Notes: generated by a model not told the origin, from the letters alone. 5,703 nt of DNA from Bacteroidota bacterium (GCA_020438245.1 JAGQUY010000159.1:1-5703); one strand, 5' to 3'. Shown: positions 1 through 5,703, counted from the stretch's first letter. Numbers and translations are program-made.

Positions 1-320
1 ACCGCCTGAAGAACAGCCGCCTCTTCACAACTGGCATGGTGTATTTCCCAGCTGGCGGCATTTTCGTGCGGAGCCTGACAAAAAAAAGGAACCTTCAAAT
101 ACGCTGTTTCCGGAACAACAGGTTTCAATTCAGCGGCTTGGGCGGCTTCAAGTGCTTTCTGCGTGATGACTTCTTTGGACAAAACGGCGTCCAGCGCCGC
201 CTTGTTTTCTTTTTCATACTGTATGCGATAGTAGGCCAGACGCAGTCGCGGGTATGCTAAAACGACGCCAATCACCCCTACTGCCAAGACGCCCACAAGT
301 ACGATTCGCTTTCGACTCAT
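1..320 (-). CDS. Membrane-anchored C39-like cysteine peptidase, N-terminal part (cut by window edge)
   Basis: I read this gene directly from the minus strand. It starts with ATG at 320-318 and stays open for 106 codons to the window edge, so the C-terminus is missing. The N-terminus is MSRKR followed by a hydrophobic stretch (about residues 6-23, rich in V, L, G, A), which reads as a signal anchor or uncleaved signal peptide. Residues 31-70 are charged and alanine-rich, probably a helical linker. Then comes VPFFCQAP (77-84) and, after W91, the motif CEEAAVLQA with C98. The pattern 'VPF..QAP...W...CEEA' is typical of Peptidase_C39_2-like domains, in which this Cys is the presumed nucleophile; the catalytic His would lie beyond the edge. 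An exported, membrane-tethered thiol peptidase is therefore likely, but its substrate is unknown. It starts 13 nt after the naxED stop and is probably co-transcribed. The Shine-Dalgarno is weak (GAAAGA close to ATG). Confidence 0.72.
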   Translation of the reverse strand, partial: MSRKRIVLVGVLAVGVIGVVLAYPRLRLAYYRIQYEKENKAALDAVLSKEVITQKALEAAQAAELKPVVPETAYLKVPFFCQAPHENAASWEIHHASCEEAAVLQA

Positions 321-333
321 TGTTCTTTCACGA

Positions 334-1878
334 TCAATATAGAATTTTTCTCAAGGCCCTGGGCAGATAATCGATCAGGTCACCGGCGATCAGTCCCATT
401 TCCGTCATTTCGTCCTTTGCCATGTCTCCCGCATATCCATGCAGGAAGACCCCGCAATACGCCGCAGCATCAGAAGATAGCCCCTGCGCCATCAATCCCG
501 CAATAATTCCCGTGAGTACATCGCCGCTGCCTGCGGTTGCCATCCCCGGATTACCTTTATTGACGACATGCAGGTGACCATTGGGTGATGCAATGCGGGT
601 GGGAGAACCTTTAAGCAGAACAGTCTTTTGAATATCTCTCACGAACGATGCCAACACACCTGCCGGATCGGCCTTTATTTTTAGTTTTGGCGCCCCCGTC
701 AGGTAGGCCAACTCGCCGGCATGGGGAGTCAACACGATTTCAGACTTGTAGGCTCTCAGCAAGGCGGCGTCTCCTTCCAGCACGACCAACGCATCGGCAT
801 CAATGACCATGCGCCTTTCCACCCGTTTAAGCAGCTCTGCGACGATGGGGAAGGTTTCTTCATTTCTGGAGAGACCCGGTCCCAGCGCAACTACGTCGGC
901 CCAGTCGCACCACTCAATCAGCGCGTCCATGCAATGCGGAGAAATACTTCCGGAGTCGGTTTCTTGCACTGCAATCGTCATGGCTTCAGGCAACTCCTGT
1001 TCGATCACGTGGGCAATACTCTTTGGAACAGCCGCCTTTAGCAGTCCGCAACCCATTCTCATGGCCGCCTTTGCGGTCATGAGCGCCGCGCCGCTCATAC
1101 CTTTGGAGCCGCCGATAACCAGGACTTTTCCAAAATCGTATTTGTGAGAATTATGCCGTCTCCTCGGAAGATGAAGGCGAATGTCGGCCTCGTCTATCAG
1201 CCACCTGTCCCCTTGGTTCACCAGATCTTCTGGGAAACCGACATCGGCAACGATCAATTCACCGGTATACTGCTTGCCGTCACCAAAAACCAAACCGCTT
1301 TTTGGAAGCCCCATGGTCACCGTCGCATGAGCAAGAACTGCCACTTCCATGGCCATTCCGGTTTCCCCATTCAATCCGGACGGGATATCCACAGATACCA
1401 TGTAGGTTCCTCTCGCAACCCATTCGTTCAACGCCTCTACCGCCTTGACGTACGGGTCGCTCAAACCGGAGCGAGAGCCTGTCCCGAGTAATGCATCCAC
1501 CGTAATGTCGGGTGCCTGTACCGGTAACAAGAGAACGTCGGTACCGATGAACGTCGGCTGGATTCCGCTTGCGACAATCTTGTTGAAATAGACCCGAAGA
1601 TCGTGCTTCAGTTCATCTTCTTTGCAAAATAAATATACTTGTGGTTTGGCACCCGCCGCGATCAGATAATTCGCCAGAACAAGTCCGTCGCCACCGTTGT
1701 TTCCTTTGCCGCAGAAAACAACGATGGACTTCTCGGATAGATCAGGAAACCGTTTGAAGATTGTTTCAAAGACCGCCCGGCCGGCGAGATCCATAAGCGT
1801 CTCGCCTGCGACATCCCTGTCGTGAATCGTCTTGCGGTCTATCTCCTGCATTTCCGCAGGTGTGACGATAAGTTTCAT
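334..1878 (-). CDS. nnr: Bifunctional NAD(P)H-hydrate epimerase / ADP-dependent NAD(P)H-hydrate dehydratase (YjeF-type fusion)
   Basis: This cytosolic metabolite-repair enzyme of 514 residues, the usual length for the fusion, is also called NaxE-NaxD. The N-terminal YjeF_N epimerase domain (about 1-220) interconverts R and S forms of hydrated NAD(P)H. It shows GKGNNGGDG (57-65), VDALLGTG (127-134) and VDIPSGLNG (163-171). The C-terminal ribokinase-like dehydratase domain (about 240-514) uses ADP to convert S-NAD(P)HX back to NAD(P)H. It shows a glycine-rich stretch GKVLVIGGSKGMSGAA (250-265), ALGPGLSRNEE (331-341), VIDADAL (358-364), LTPHAGEL (383-390) and NPGMATAGSGDVLTG (443-457), with D453 as the expected catalytic base. 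Both halves look intact. The ATG at 1878 gives the canonical N-terminus 'L.T.AEM..ID', although no Shine-Dalgarno is visible upstream (AT-rich TTTATTT precedes ATG). It follows the tRNA terminator, so it probably has its own promoter, and it leads into the C39-like gene. Confidence 0.96.
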   Translation of the reverse strand: MKLIVTPAEMQEIDRKTIHDRDVAGETLMDLAGRAVFETIFKRFPDLSEKSIVVFCGKGNNGGDGLVLANYLIAAGAKPQVYLFCKEDELKHDLRVYFNKIVASGIQPTFIGTDVLLLPVQAPDITVDALLGTGSRSGLSDPYVKAVEALNEWVARGTYMVSVDIPSGLNGETGMAMEVAVLAHATVTMGLPKSGLVFGDGKQYTGELIVADVGFPEDLVNQGDRWLIDEADIRLHLPRRRHNSHKYDFGKVLVIGGSKGMSGAALMTAKAAMRMGCGLLKAAVPKSIAHVIEQELPEAMTIAVQETDSGSISPHCMDALIEWCDWADVVALGPGLSRNEETFPIVAELLKRVERRMVIDADALVVLEGDAALLRAYKSEIVLTPHAGELAYLTGAPKLKIKADPAGVLASFVRDIQKTVLLKGSPTRIASPNGHLHVVNKGNPGMATAGSGDVLTGIIAGLMAQGLSSDAAAYCGVFLHGYAGDMAKDEMTEMGLIAGDLIDYLPRALRKILY

Positions 1879-1967
1879 AAATAAATATCAGTAAAATATT
1901 CGTGTGAAGCTACCAATTAATGGGTGATGTGGCCAAAAACGCATAGGATTCGACCCATTTTATACAT
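1879..1967 (-). other. Leader/intergenic region upstream of the NAD(P)H-hydrate repair gene
   Basis: These 89 nt lie between the T-tract of the tRNA terminator and the ATG at 1878. Because a terminator precedes it, a promoter for the downstream pair is expected here. I see only weak sigma-70-like candidates on the minus strand: TTGGCC or TTGGTA as -35, with poor -10 partners. A 7-bp inverted repeat (1919-1925 with 1953-1959, ATGGGT/ACCCAT core) has a 27-nt loop and may be chance. There is no riboswitch-like structure, no small ORF that I trust and no Shine-Dalgarno before the ATG. Confidence 0.4.
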
Positions 1968-1993
1968 AAAAAAAAGCAGCCTCACAGCTGCTT
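1968..1993 (-). terminator. Intrinsic terminator of the tRNA-Pro transcript
   Basis: Read on the minus strand, a 7-bp stem AAGCAGC/GCTGCTT (1993-1987 with 1980-1974) encloses the six-base loop TGTGAG. It runs straight into an uninterrupted T tract (1975-1968). It begins 7 nt after the tRNA 3' end. The plus-strand reading has no comparable T run, so it acts in the tRNA direction only. It separates the tRNA from the repair gene downstream. Confidence 0.88.
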
Positions 1994-2000
1994 CTGTTTG

Positions 2001-2075
2001 TCGGAATGAGAGGATTTGAACCTCCGACCCCTCCCACCCCAAGGGAGTGCGCTATCCGGGCTGCGCCACATTCCG
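2001..2075 (-). tRNA. tRNA-Pro, anticodon GGG
   Basis: The minus strand folds into a full 75-nt cloverleaf. The acceptor is CGGAATG/CATTCCG (2075-2069 with 2008-2002), with discriminator A at 2001. The D stem is GCGC/GCGC around a 10-nt loop containing GG. The anticodon stem is CTCCC/GGGAG with loop TTGGGGT, which gives anticodon GGG followed by G37. A 5-nt variable region GGGTC follows, then the T arm GGAGG/CCTCT with one G-T wobble and loop TTCAAAT. C1:G72 and A73 together with G35 and G36 are the known bacterial tRNA-Pro identity elements, so the assignment is firm. It reads CCC and CCU codons. CCA is not encoded (the next bases are CAA), so the CCA-adding enzyme must complete the end. It is flanked by its own promoter and terminator and is an independent transcription unit. 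Confidence 0.97.
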
Positions 2076-2106
2076 ATTTTTTTTCACGAGACAGTAAACG
2101 CGCGCC

Positions 2107-2135
2107 AATATATGCCGGCGCCTATAAATTCTCAA
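2107..2135 (-). promoter_or_regulatory. Sigma-70-type promoter for tRNA-Pro with GC-rich discriminator
   Basis: On the minus strand, TTGAGA (2135-2130, 5/6 match to TTGACA) is separated by exactly 17 nt from TATATT (2112-2107, 5/6 match to TATAAT). The bases that follow, GGCGCGC (2106-2100), form a GC-rich discriminator of the kind found at stringently controlled stable-RNA promoters. The inferred start near 2100 would leave a leader of about 25 nt ending in an A-rich tract just before the mature tRNA 5' end, to be trimmed by RNase P. The -35 box overlaps the last codons of the aminotransferase gene. The match was made by eye and the transcript start is inferred. Confidence 0.68.
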
Positions 2136-3282
2136 GATTTTTTATGGCTTTTTTGAGGTTCTCATCCGACGTTCCGAAAGAAAGGCGGACGAACCCCTCC
2201 CCCGCCGAACCAAACGCACTGCCGGGCACGGTAACCAACTTCGATTTCTCCAGCAAAATTTCACATGCCTTGTCTGAAGAGGGTGCAACCTTGGTGATAT
2301 TTACAAAAGCATAAAAAGCCCCTTCGGTCTTGGAACAGGAGACCTTGTCATTGTTGAAGCCCTGATAAACCAAGTCTCTCCTGCGCTGGTACGCATCGCG
2401 CATTGCCAAGACTGAATCCTGCGGGCCGTTGAGCGCTTCCACGCCGGCCCACTGGCTGATCGAACTTGGACAGGTTGCCGACAATTGCTGGAGCTTGTTG
2501 ATTTGGGCAATGATGGATTTTTCTGCCGCCAGGTAGGCCAATCGCCAGCCGGTCATCGAGTATGCTTTGGAAAACCCGTTCAATACGATAGTCCGCTCTT
2601 TCATCCCAGGCATCGCCGCAATCGTCCGGAAACGGTGATCATCAAATACAATGTGTTCGTATATATCGTCCGAAACGCAGATTAAATCATGAGACTTGCA
2701 AACTTTGGCCACTGCTTCCAACTCCGCCTCAGACATCACTTTGCCCGTCGGATTACTGGGGCTATTGATAATAATCATTCGGGTTCGAGGCGTAACCCGG
2801 TCGTTCAGCGTTTTTTCCGTGAAGGAAAACCCGTCTTTTTCAACCGTGGGAACACCGACATATTTACCGCCAACGATTTTGATACAACTTTCATACCCCA
2901 ACCAACACGGTTCGACACAAAGCACTTCATCACCGGGATTGATAAACGCCATTACGGCATAGAGTATCCCCTGCTTACCGCCGGGCGTGGCAATAATTTC
3001 CGAATCGGCGGAATACGTCAAATGATAATCTCTTTCCAGCTTCTTTGAGATGGCTTTGCGTAATTCAGGAATGCCCCGCGAATTCGTGTACTTTGTCTCC
3101 CCGCGTCGCATGGCCTGATTGGCCGCTTCGATGATCGGCAACGGGGTTGGAAAATCCGGCTCGCCTATGGTCAAATCGATGACCGATTCGCCGGCGTCTT
3201 TCAAAGAGCGAGCTTTTTCGGCAAGGGTTACTGTTGCCGACGAAGTAATCTGCTGAATCAAATTGGAGAATTCTTTGGACAT
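2122..3282 (-). CDS. PLP-dependent class I aminotransferase (aspartate/prephenate aminotransferase-like)
   Basis: This is a fold-type I aminotransferase of 386 residues, the normal family length, presumably a cytosolic homodimer that moves an amino group between an amino acid and a 2-oxo acid. Visible motifs are LTIGEPDFPTP (37-47), TKYTNSRGIPELRKAI (63-78), TPGGKQGIL (99-107), NSPSNPTG (173-180, with N177 contacting PLP), SDDIYEH (204-210, with D205 and Y208 as pyridine-ring ligands), FSKAYSMTGWR (237-247, with K239 forming the Schiff base) and GFVRLSFG (363-370, with R366 expected to bind the substrate carboxylate). The wording is closest to the subgroup that holds bacterial aspartate and bifunctional aspartate/prephenate aminotransferases; the Lys in GGKQ (K103) fits a dicarboxylate substrate. 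Exact specificity cannot be fixed from sequence. The ATG at 3282 has a fair Shine-Dalgarno, AGAGGA, 9 nt upstream, inside the end of gmhB. It is the third gene of the recJ-gmhB unit. Confidence 0.92.
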   Translation of the reverse strand: MSKEFSNLIQQITSSATVTLAEKARSLKDAGESVIDLTIGEPDFPTPLPIIEAANQAMRRGETKYTNSRGIPELRKAISKKLERDYHLTYSADSEIIATPGGKQGILYAVMAFINPGDEVLCVEPCWLGYESCIKIVGGKYVGVPTVEKDGFSFTEKTLNDRVTPRTRMIIINSPSNPTGKVMSEAELEAVAKVCKSHDLICVSDDIYEHIVFDDHRFRTIAAMPGMKERTIVLNGFSKAYSMTGWRLAYLAAEKSIIAQINKLQQLSATCPSSISQWAGVEALNGPQDSVLAMRDAYQRRRDLVYQGFNNDKVSCSKTEGAFYAFVNITKVAPSSDKACEILLEKSKLVTVPGSAFGSAGEGFVRLSFGTSDENLKKAIKNLENL

Positions 3283-3285
3283 GAT

Positions 3286-3867
3286 TTAGTATCCTCTGAT
3301 AATGATATCGACGGCTCCCGCAAGATCATCCGCAATGCCGTGCAACGAGAGGCCTTCCCCGGTTAAACGAGCTTCTGTCTCTTTACCGTGGCCGGTTCGA
3401 ACCAGAATCGGTTTTAAAGGCACCGTTGTGGCCAACAGCATGTCGGACAAACTGTCTCCGATAATATACGATTCCTCCAAACGGATACCCAACGCATTTT
3501 GCGCATCAAGAACCATCCCCGGCTTGGGCTTCCGACATTCACACTCCACGGCGTACTCAGCCATGGCTCCTTCAGGAAGGTGAGGACAATAAAAAAAGGC
3601 GTCGATGTGCGCCTTCTCTTTGGTAAGCTCTTGCTGGATGAAGCGGTGGAGGATCTCCACGTCTTCCCTTGAATAATACCCGCGGGCTATGCCCGACTGG
3701 TTGGTTAGAACAACGACCTTAAACTCAGCTTCGTTAAGACGCCTCACAGCGTCTTTTGCTCCGTCGATAAACTCAAATTCTTCTATCTTGTGAACGTAAT
3801 CCTTCTCAACATTGATTGTACCGTCACGATCTAGAAAGACGGCCTTATGTACCGCCGGGCCGTTCAA
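3286..3867 (-). CDS. gmhB: D-glycero-D-manno-heptose 1,7-bisphosphate 7-phosphatase (HAD-IIIA, Zn-loop type)
   Basis: This 193-residue HAD phosphatase removes the 7-phosphate from heptose 1,7-bisphosphate on the cytosolic route to ADP-heptose (LPS core) or GDP-heptose. Motif I is FLDRDGTIN (11-19), with D13 the nucleophile and D15 the acid/base. Motif II is VVLTNQSGIARG (52-63). The GmhB-specific zinc loop has C94, H96, C109 and C111, followed by RKPKPGM (112-118) with motif III K113. Motif IV is GDSLSDM (137-143). The related histidinol-phosphatase domain of HisB is the main alternative, but a stand-alone protein of this length favours GmhB. The start is TTG at 3867-3865. Upstream in frame lie only ACA and the recJ stop TAA, and the catalytic D13 follows too soon for a later start. 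No good Shine-Dalgarno is visible, so coupling to recJ translation is likely. No other heptose-pathway gene lies in the window. Confidence 0.9.
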   Translation of the reverse strand: MNGPAVHKAVFLDRDGTINVEKDYVHKIEEFEFIDGAKDAVRRLNEAEFKVVVLTNQSGIARGYYSREDVEILHRFIQQELTKEKAHIDAFFYCPHLPEGAMAEYAVECECRKPKPGMVLDAQNALGIRLEESYIIGDSLSDMLLATTVPLKPILVRTGHGKETEARLTGEGLSLHGIADDLAGAVDIIIRGY

Positions 3868-3870
3868 TGT

Positions 3871-5598
3871 TTAATTAAAAGATCCGTTGCGATGCACCCG
3901 AAGATCTTTGATTTTCAACTGCACCGTCGTTCTTCCCTGCCACGTATTTTCATCTATCTGGTAGACCATATCTATAGGCGCGTCCCCGACCCCAATCGTG
4001 TTATAATGATGGGCGAGGTTGAATCCTACTGCATCGAGCACAGCGCCGTTTTGCCGGACTTTGAATCGAAGATGGCGTTCGTTCATCAGTTGCGGATATC
4101 CCACAATTTGCAACTGACTGGACAGGAACATCGGCCGCAAATTGGAAGGACCGTGGGGTTTGAACAAATTCAACAGGGTGATCAGTCGATCGTTTATCTG
4201 ATCAAGCGTAATCTGGGCGTCAATTTGTATTTTCGGAATCAAATCATTCGGCGGTAGATGAATCTCTGCATATTCATTGACCCTGCGTCGAAACTCATCG
4301 ATTTTTGACAACTCGATCGTCAATCCTGCCGCGTACTTATGACCTCCGTATCCGACCAAGAGATCTTCACACGATTTCAGGGCATGAAAGACGTCGAAAT
4401 TTTCAACGCTGCGAGCTGATCCTTTTCCCTTGTCGTCCGCCTCGGCGATGACAATTGCCGGCCTGTAATATCTCTCCACCAGTTTGCTGGCGACAATTCC
4501 GATGACCCCCTGATGCCAGCCTTCTTTGTAAACAACAATCACCTTGTCTTTTTCGAAGTCAAATTCCGACTCAACTACTTCGGCCGCTTCAAGGAACATA
4601 ACCTCATTGAGATCCCGACGATTCCTATTCTCCGATTCCAACACGCTCGCGTATTCTACGGCCTCGGTTTCATTGTTGGTGATCAGCAGTTTTACAGCAC
4701 GATTGGCGTCACCGAGTCGTCCGACTGCATTGATGCGCGGAGCCAGAGAAAAGACGATTTGCGCCGTCGATATGGGCTTGCCCTGGACGTTTGCATTCTT
4801 CACCAGCTGACGAATACCGACTTTGTTGGCTTCTGAAACAAGTTTGAGTCCGTTCTTTACCAAGGTACGGTTTTCACCAATCAGCGGCACGATATCAGCG
4901 GCGCTGCCAATGGCCACCAAATCCAAATGCCGCATGATGAGGTCCTTATCGAGCCCCATGCCTTCCGTAATTGCTTGGGCCAGCTTGAAAGCAACACCAA
5001 CGCCACAAAGCTCTTTGAACGGGTACGGACAGTTTTCTTGTTTTGGATTAAGGATAGCCAACGCGGCAGGCAGAGTGTCTCCGGGATGATGGTGATCGCA
5101 AATAATCACGTCCATCCCAAATTCGTTGGCGAGTTGAATCTGGTCGATGGCCGTTATTCCGCAGTCTACTGCGACGAGGAGCTTTACTCCCTGCTCGTGA
5201 GCCGCAGCAATTCCGGGCTTGGAAAGACCGTATCCTTCTTTGACACGATCAGGAATGTAGTATGCAAGGAAGCCACGATGAATTTCCCTGAAGAATAAGT
5301 ACAACATCGAAGTACTGGTCGTCCCGTCGACGTCGTAATCGCCGTAGATCATGATCCCTTCACGATTGTTGATAGCTTCAACAACGCGTTTCACGGCGAT
5401 GTCCATGTTTCTCATCAAGAATGGATCGTTCAGAGGAGCGTTTTCTGCACGAAAGAAATTCTTGGCATCTTCAAAAGTGGTAATACCACGATTAAAAAGG
5501 ATGCTCGCAATAAGAAGGGGGACGTTAATCTCTTGGGCTAACTTCTGGACACGCTCCTTGTCATGATGGTTATTGAGGACCCATTGTTGTTCGAGCAT
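3871..5598 (-). CDS. recJ: Single-stranded-DNA-specific 5'-3' exonuclease RecJ
   Basis: RecJ degrades single-stranded DNA from 5' ends in RecF-pathway recombination, mismatch repair and base-excision repair. At 575 residues it has the normal family length. The DHH catalytic domain carries IYGDYDVDG (84-92, with D87, D89 and D91), AVDCG (143-147), CDHHHPGD (167-174) and GSAADIVPL (231-239), which together hold the two metal ions. The conserved LAPRINAVGRLGDA follows (285-298). The DHHA1 domain shows GWHQGVIGIVASKL (360-373), GSARS (393-397) and GYGGHKYAAGL (416-426). The C-terminal part (about 455-570) fits the RecJ OB-fold. All key residues are present. ATG at 5598 is the first possible start after an in-frame TAA 14 codons upstream and gives the typical '..QWVLN' beginning; no Shine-Dalgarno sits at normal spacing. 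It is the first gene of a tight unit, with gmhB starting 3 nt after its stop. Confidence 0.97.
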   Translation of the reverse strand: MLEQQWVLNNHHDKERVQKLAQEINVPLLIASILFNRGITTFEDAKNFFRAENAPLNDPFLMRNMDIAVKRVVEAINNREGIMIYGDYDVDGTTSTSMLYLFFREIHRGFLAYYIPDRVKEGYGLSKPGIAAAHEQGVKLLVAVDCGITAIDQIQLANEFGMDVIICDHHHPGDTLPAALAILNPKQENCPYPFKELCGVGVAFKLAQAITEGMGLDKDLIMRHLDLVAIGSAADIVPLIGENRTLVKNGLKLVSEANKVGIRQLVKNANVQGKPISTAQIVFSLAPRINAVGRLGDANRAVKLLITNNETEAVEYASVLESENRNRRDLNEVMFLEAAEVVESEFDFEKDKVIVVYKEGWHQGVIGIVASKLVERYYRPAIVIAEADDKGKGSARSVENFDVFHALKSCEDLLVGYGGHKYAAGLTIELSKIDEFRRRVNEYAEIHLPPNDLIPKIQIDAQITLDQINDRLITLLNLFKPHGPSNLRPMFLSSQLQIVGYPQLMNERHLRFKVRQNGAVLDAVGFNLAHHYNTIGVGDAPIDMVYQIDENTWQGRTTVQLKIKDLRVHRNGSFN

Positions 5599-5640
5599 TG
5601 GTAGGGTACATCTCTTTGATTTATATTTAGTTTCTTAAAA

Positions 5641-5669
5641 ATCATAGGGTTAGAAGGTGCGAAACTCAC
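5641..5669 (-). promoter_or_regulatory. Weak candidate promoter for recJ-gmhB-aminotransferase
   Basis: On the minus strand, TATGAT (5646-5641, 5/6 match to the -10 consensus) lies 17 nt downstream of GTGAGT (5669-5664, only 3/6 match to the -35 consensus). Transcription would start near 5634 and leave a leader of about 36 nt before the recJ ATG. The spacing is ideal but the -35 is poor, so this could be chance in AT-rich DNA. The gene upstream lies outside the window, so recJ could also be internal to a longer operon. Confidence 0.28.
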
Positions 5670-5703
5670 TTGTTTTTTGATTGTTACAAATGTGTTGTGT
5701 AGC

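Noticed and set aside
36..260. Plus-strand 74-codon open frame near the left edge
   Set aside because: It lies antisense to the C39-like gene, whose minus-strand frame has a membrane anchor and a recognisable CEEA motif. The plus-strand translation resembles no family and has no ribosome binding site.
2006..2314. Plus-strand 102-codon open frame
   Set aside because: It runs through the tRNA-Pro gene and antisense to the end of the aminotransferase gene, so it is a chance frame.
2301..2510. Minus-strand 69-codon frame inside the aminotransferase gene
   Set aside because: It is an out-of-frame shadow on the same strand; the main frame carries all conserved PLP-enzyme motifs.
3847..4257. Plus-strand 136-codon open frame, the longest one on that strand
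   Set aside because: It is antisense to the recJ 3' end and the gmhB start, has no recognisable domain, and its opposite strand carries strong family motifs.
4927..5298. Plus-strand 123-codon open frame
   Set aside because: It is a shadow opposite the DHH catalytic domain of recJ, with no domain and no regulatory signals.
5570..5611. 13-codon minus-strand upstream ORF overlapping the recJ start
   Set aside because: An ATG sits 13 nt before the recJ ATG in another frame and ends inside recJ. The AGAG before it is immediately adjacent to the ATG, too close for a Shine-Dalgarno, and the peptide has no regulatory pattern. It is most likely chance.
1..5703. CRISPR array, insertion sequence, phage or defence island
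   Set aside because: I looked for regularly spaced repeats, terminal inverted repeats, transposase or integrase motifs and defence-type domains and saw none. The tRNA has no nearby repeat of its 3' end to suggest an attachment site.

Overview
The window is a compact bacterial chromosomal segment in which every supported gene lies on the minus strand, so it is best read from right to left. Base composition looks balanced and even by eye (not computed). No mobile element, CRISPR array, phage gene or foreign-looking island was seen. A Zn-loop heptose-bisphosphate phosphatase (GmhB) suggests a Gram-negative organism with heptose-containing LPS or another heptose glycan. Most starts lack a clear Shine-Dalgarno sequence, and the RecJ N-terminal wording resembles the Fibrobacteres-Chlorobi-Bacteroidetes (FCB) superphylum. 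The one good promoter is of classical sigma-70 type, not the Bacteroidetes TTTG/TAnnTTTG type. I therefore lean towards a non-Bacteroidetes FCB-like or candidate-phylum lineage, but this is inference and no genus can be named.

Right block (5703 to about 2122): a short upstream region with a weak candidate promoter leads into a three-gene unit, recJ (single-strand 5'-3' exonuclease), gmhB (HAD phosphatase) and a PLP-dependent class I aminotransferase. The genes are packed with 3-nt gaps. At both junctions the downstream start is in the same reading frame as the upstream TAA stop, and gmhB begins with TTG.

Middle (about 2135 to 1968): a self-contained tRNA-Pro(GGG) unit. Its promoter, TTGAGA-17-TATATT, overlaps the last codons of the aminotransferase gene and has a very GC-rich discriminator. 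A short leader, a 75-nt tRNA without encoded CCA, and an intrinsic terminator follow.

Left block (1878 to 1): a fused NAD(P)H-hydrate epimerase/dehydratase (nucleotide repair) is followed after 13 nt by the start of a membrane-anchored C39-like cysteine peptidase, which is cut off by the window edge after 106 residues.

Overall this is mostly housekeeping DNA: DNA repair, metabolite repair, amino-acid metabolism, envelope sugar synthesis and a tRNA. I found no convincing undescribed system. The points most worth a second look are the tRNA promoter architecture, the in-frame 3-nt gene junctions and the anchored C39-like peptidase of unknown role.
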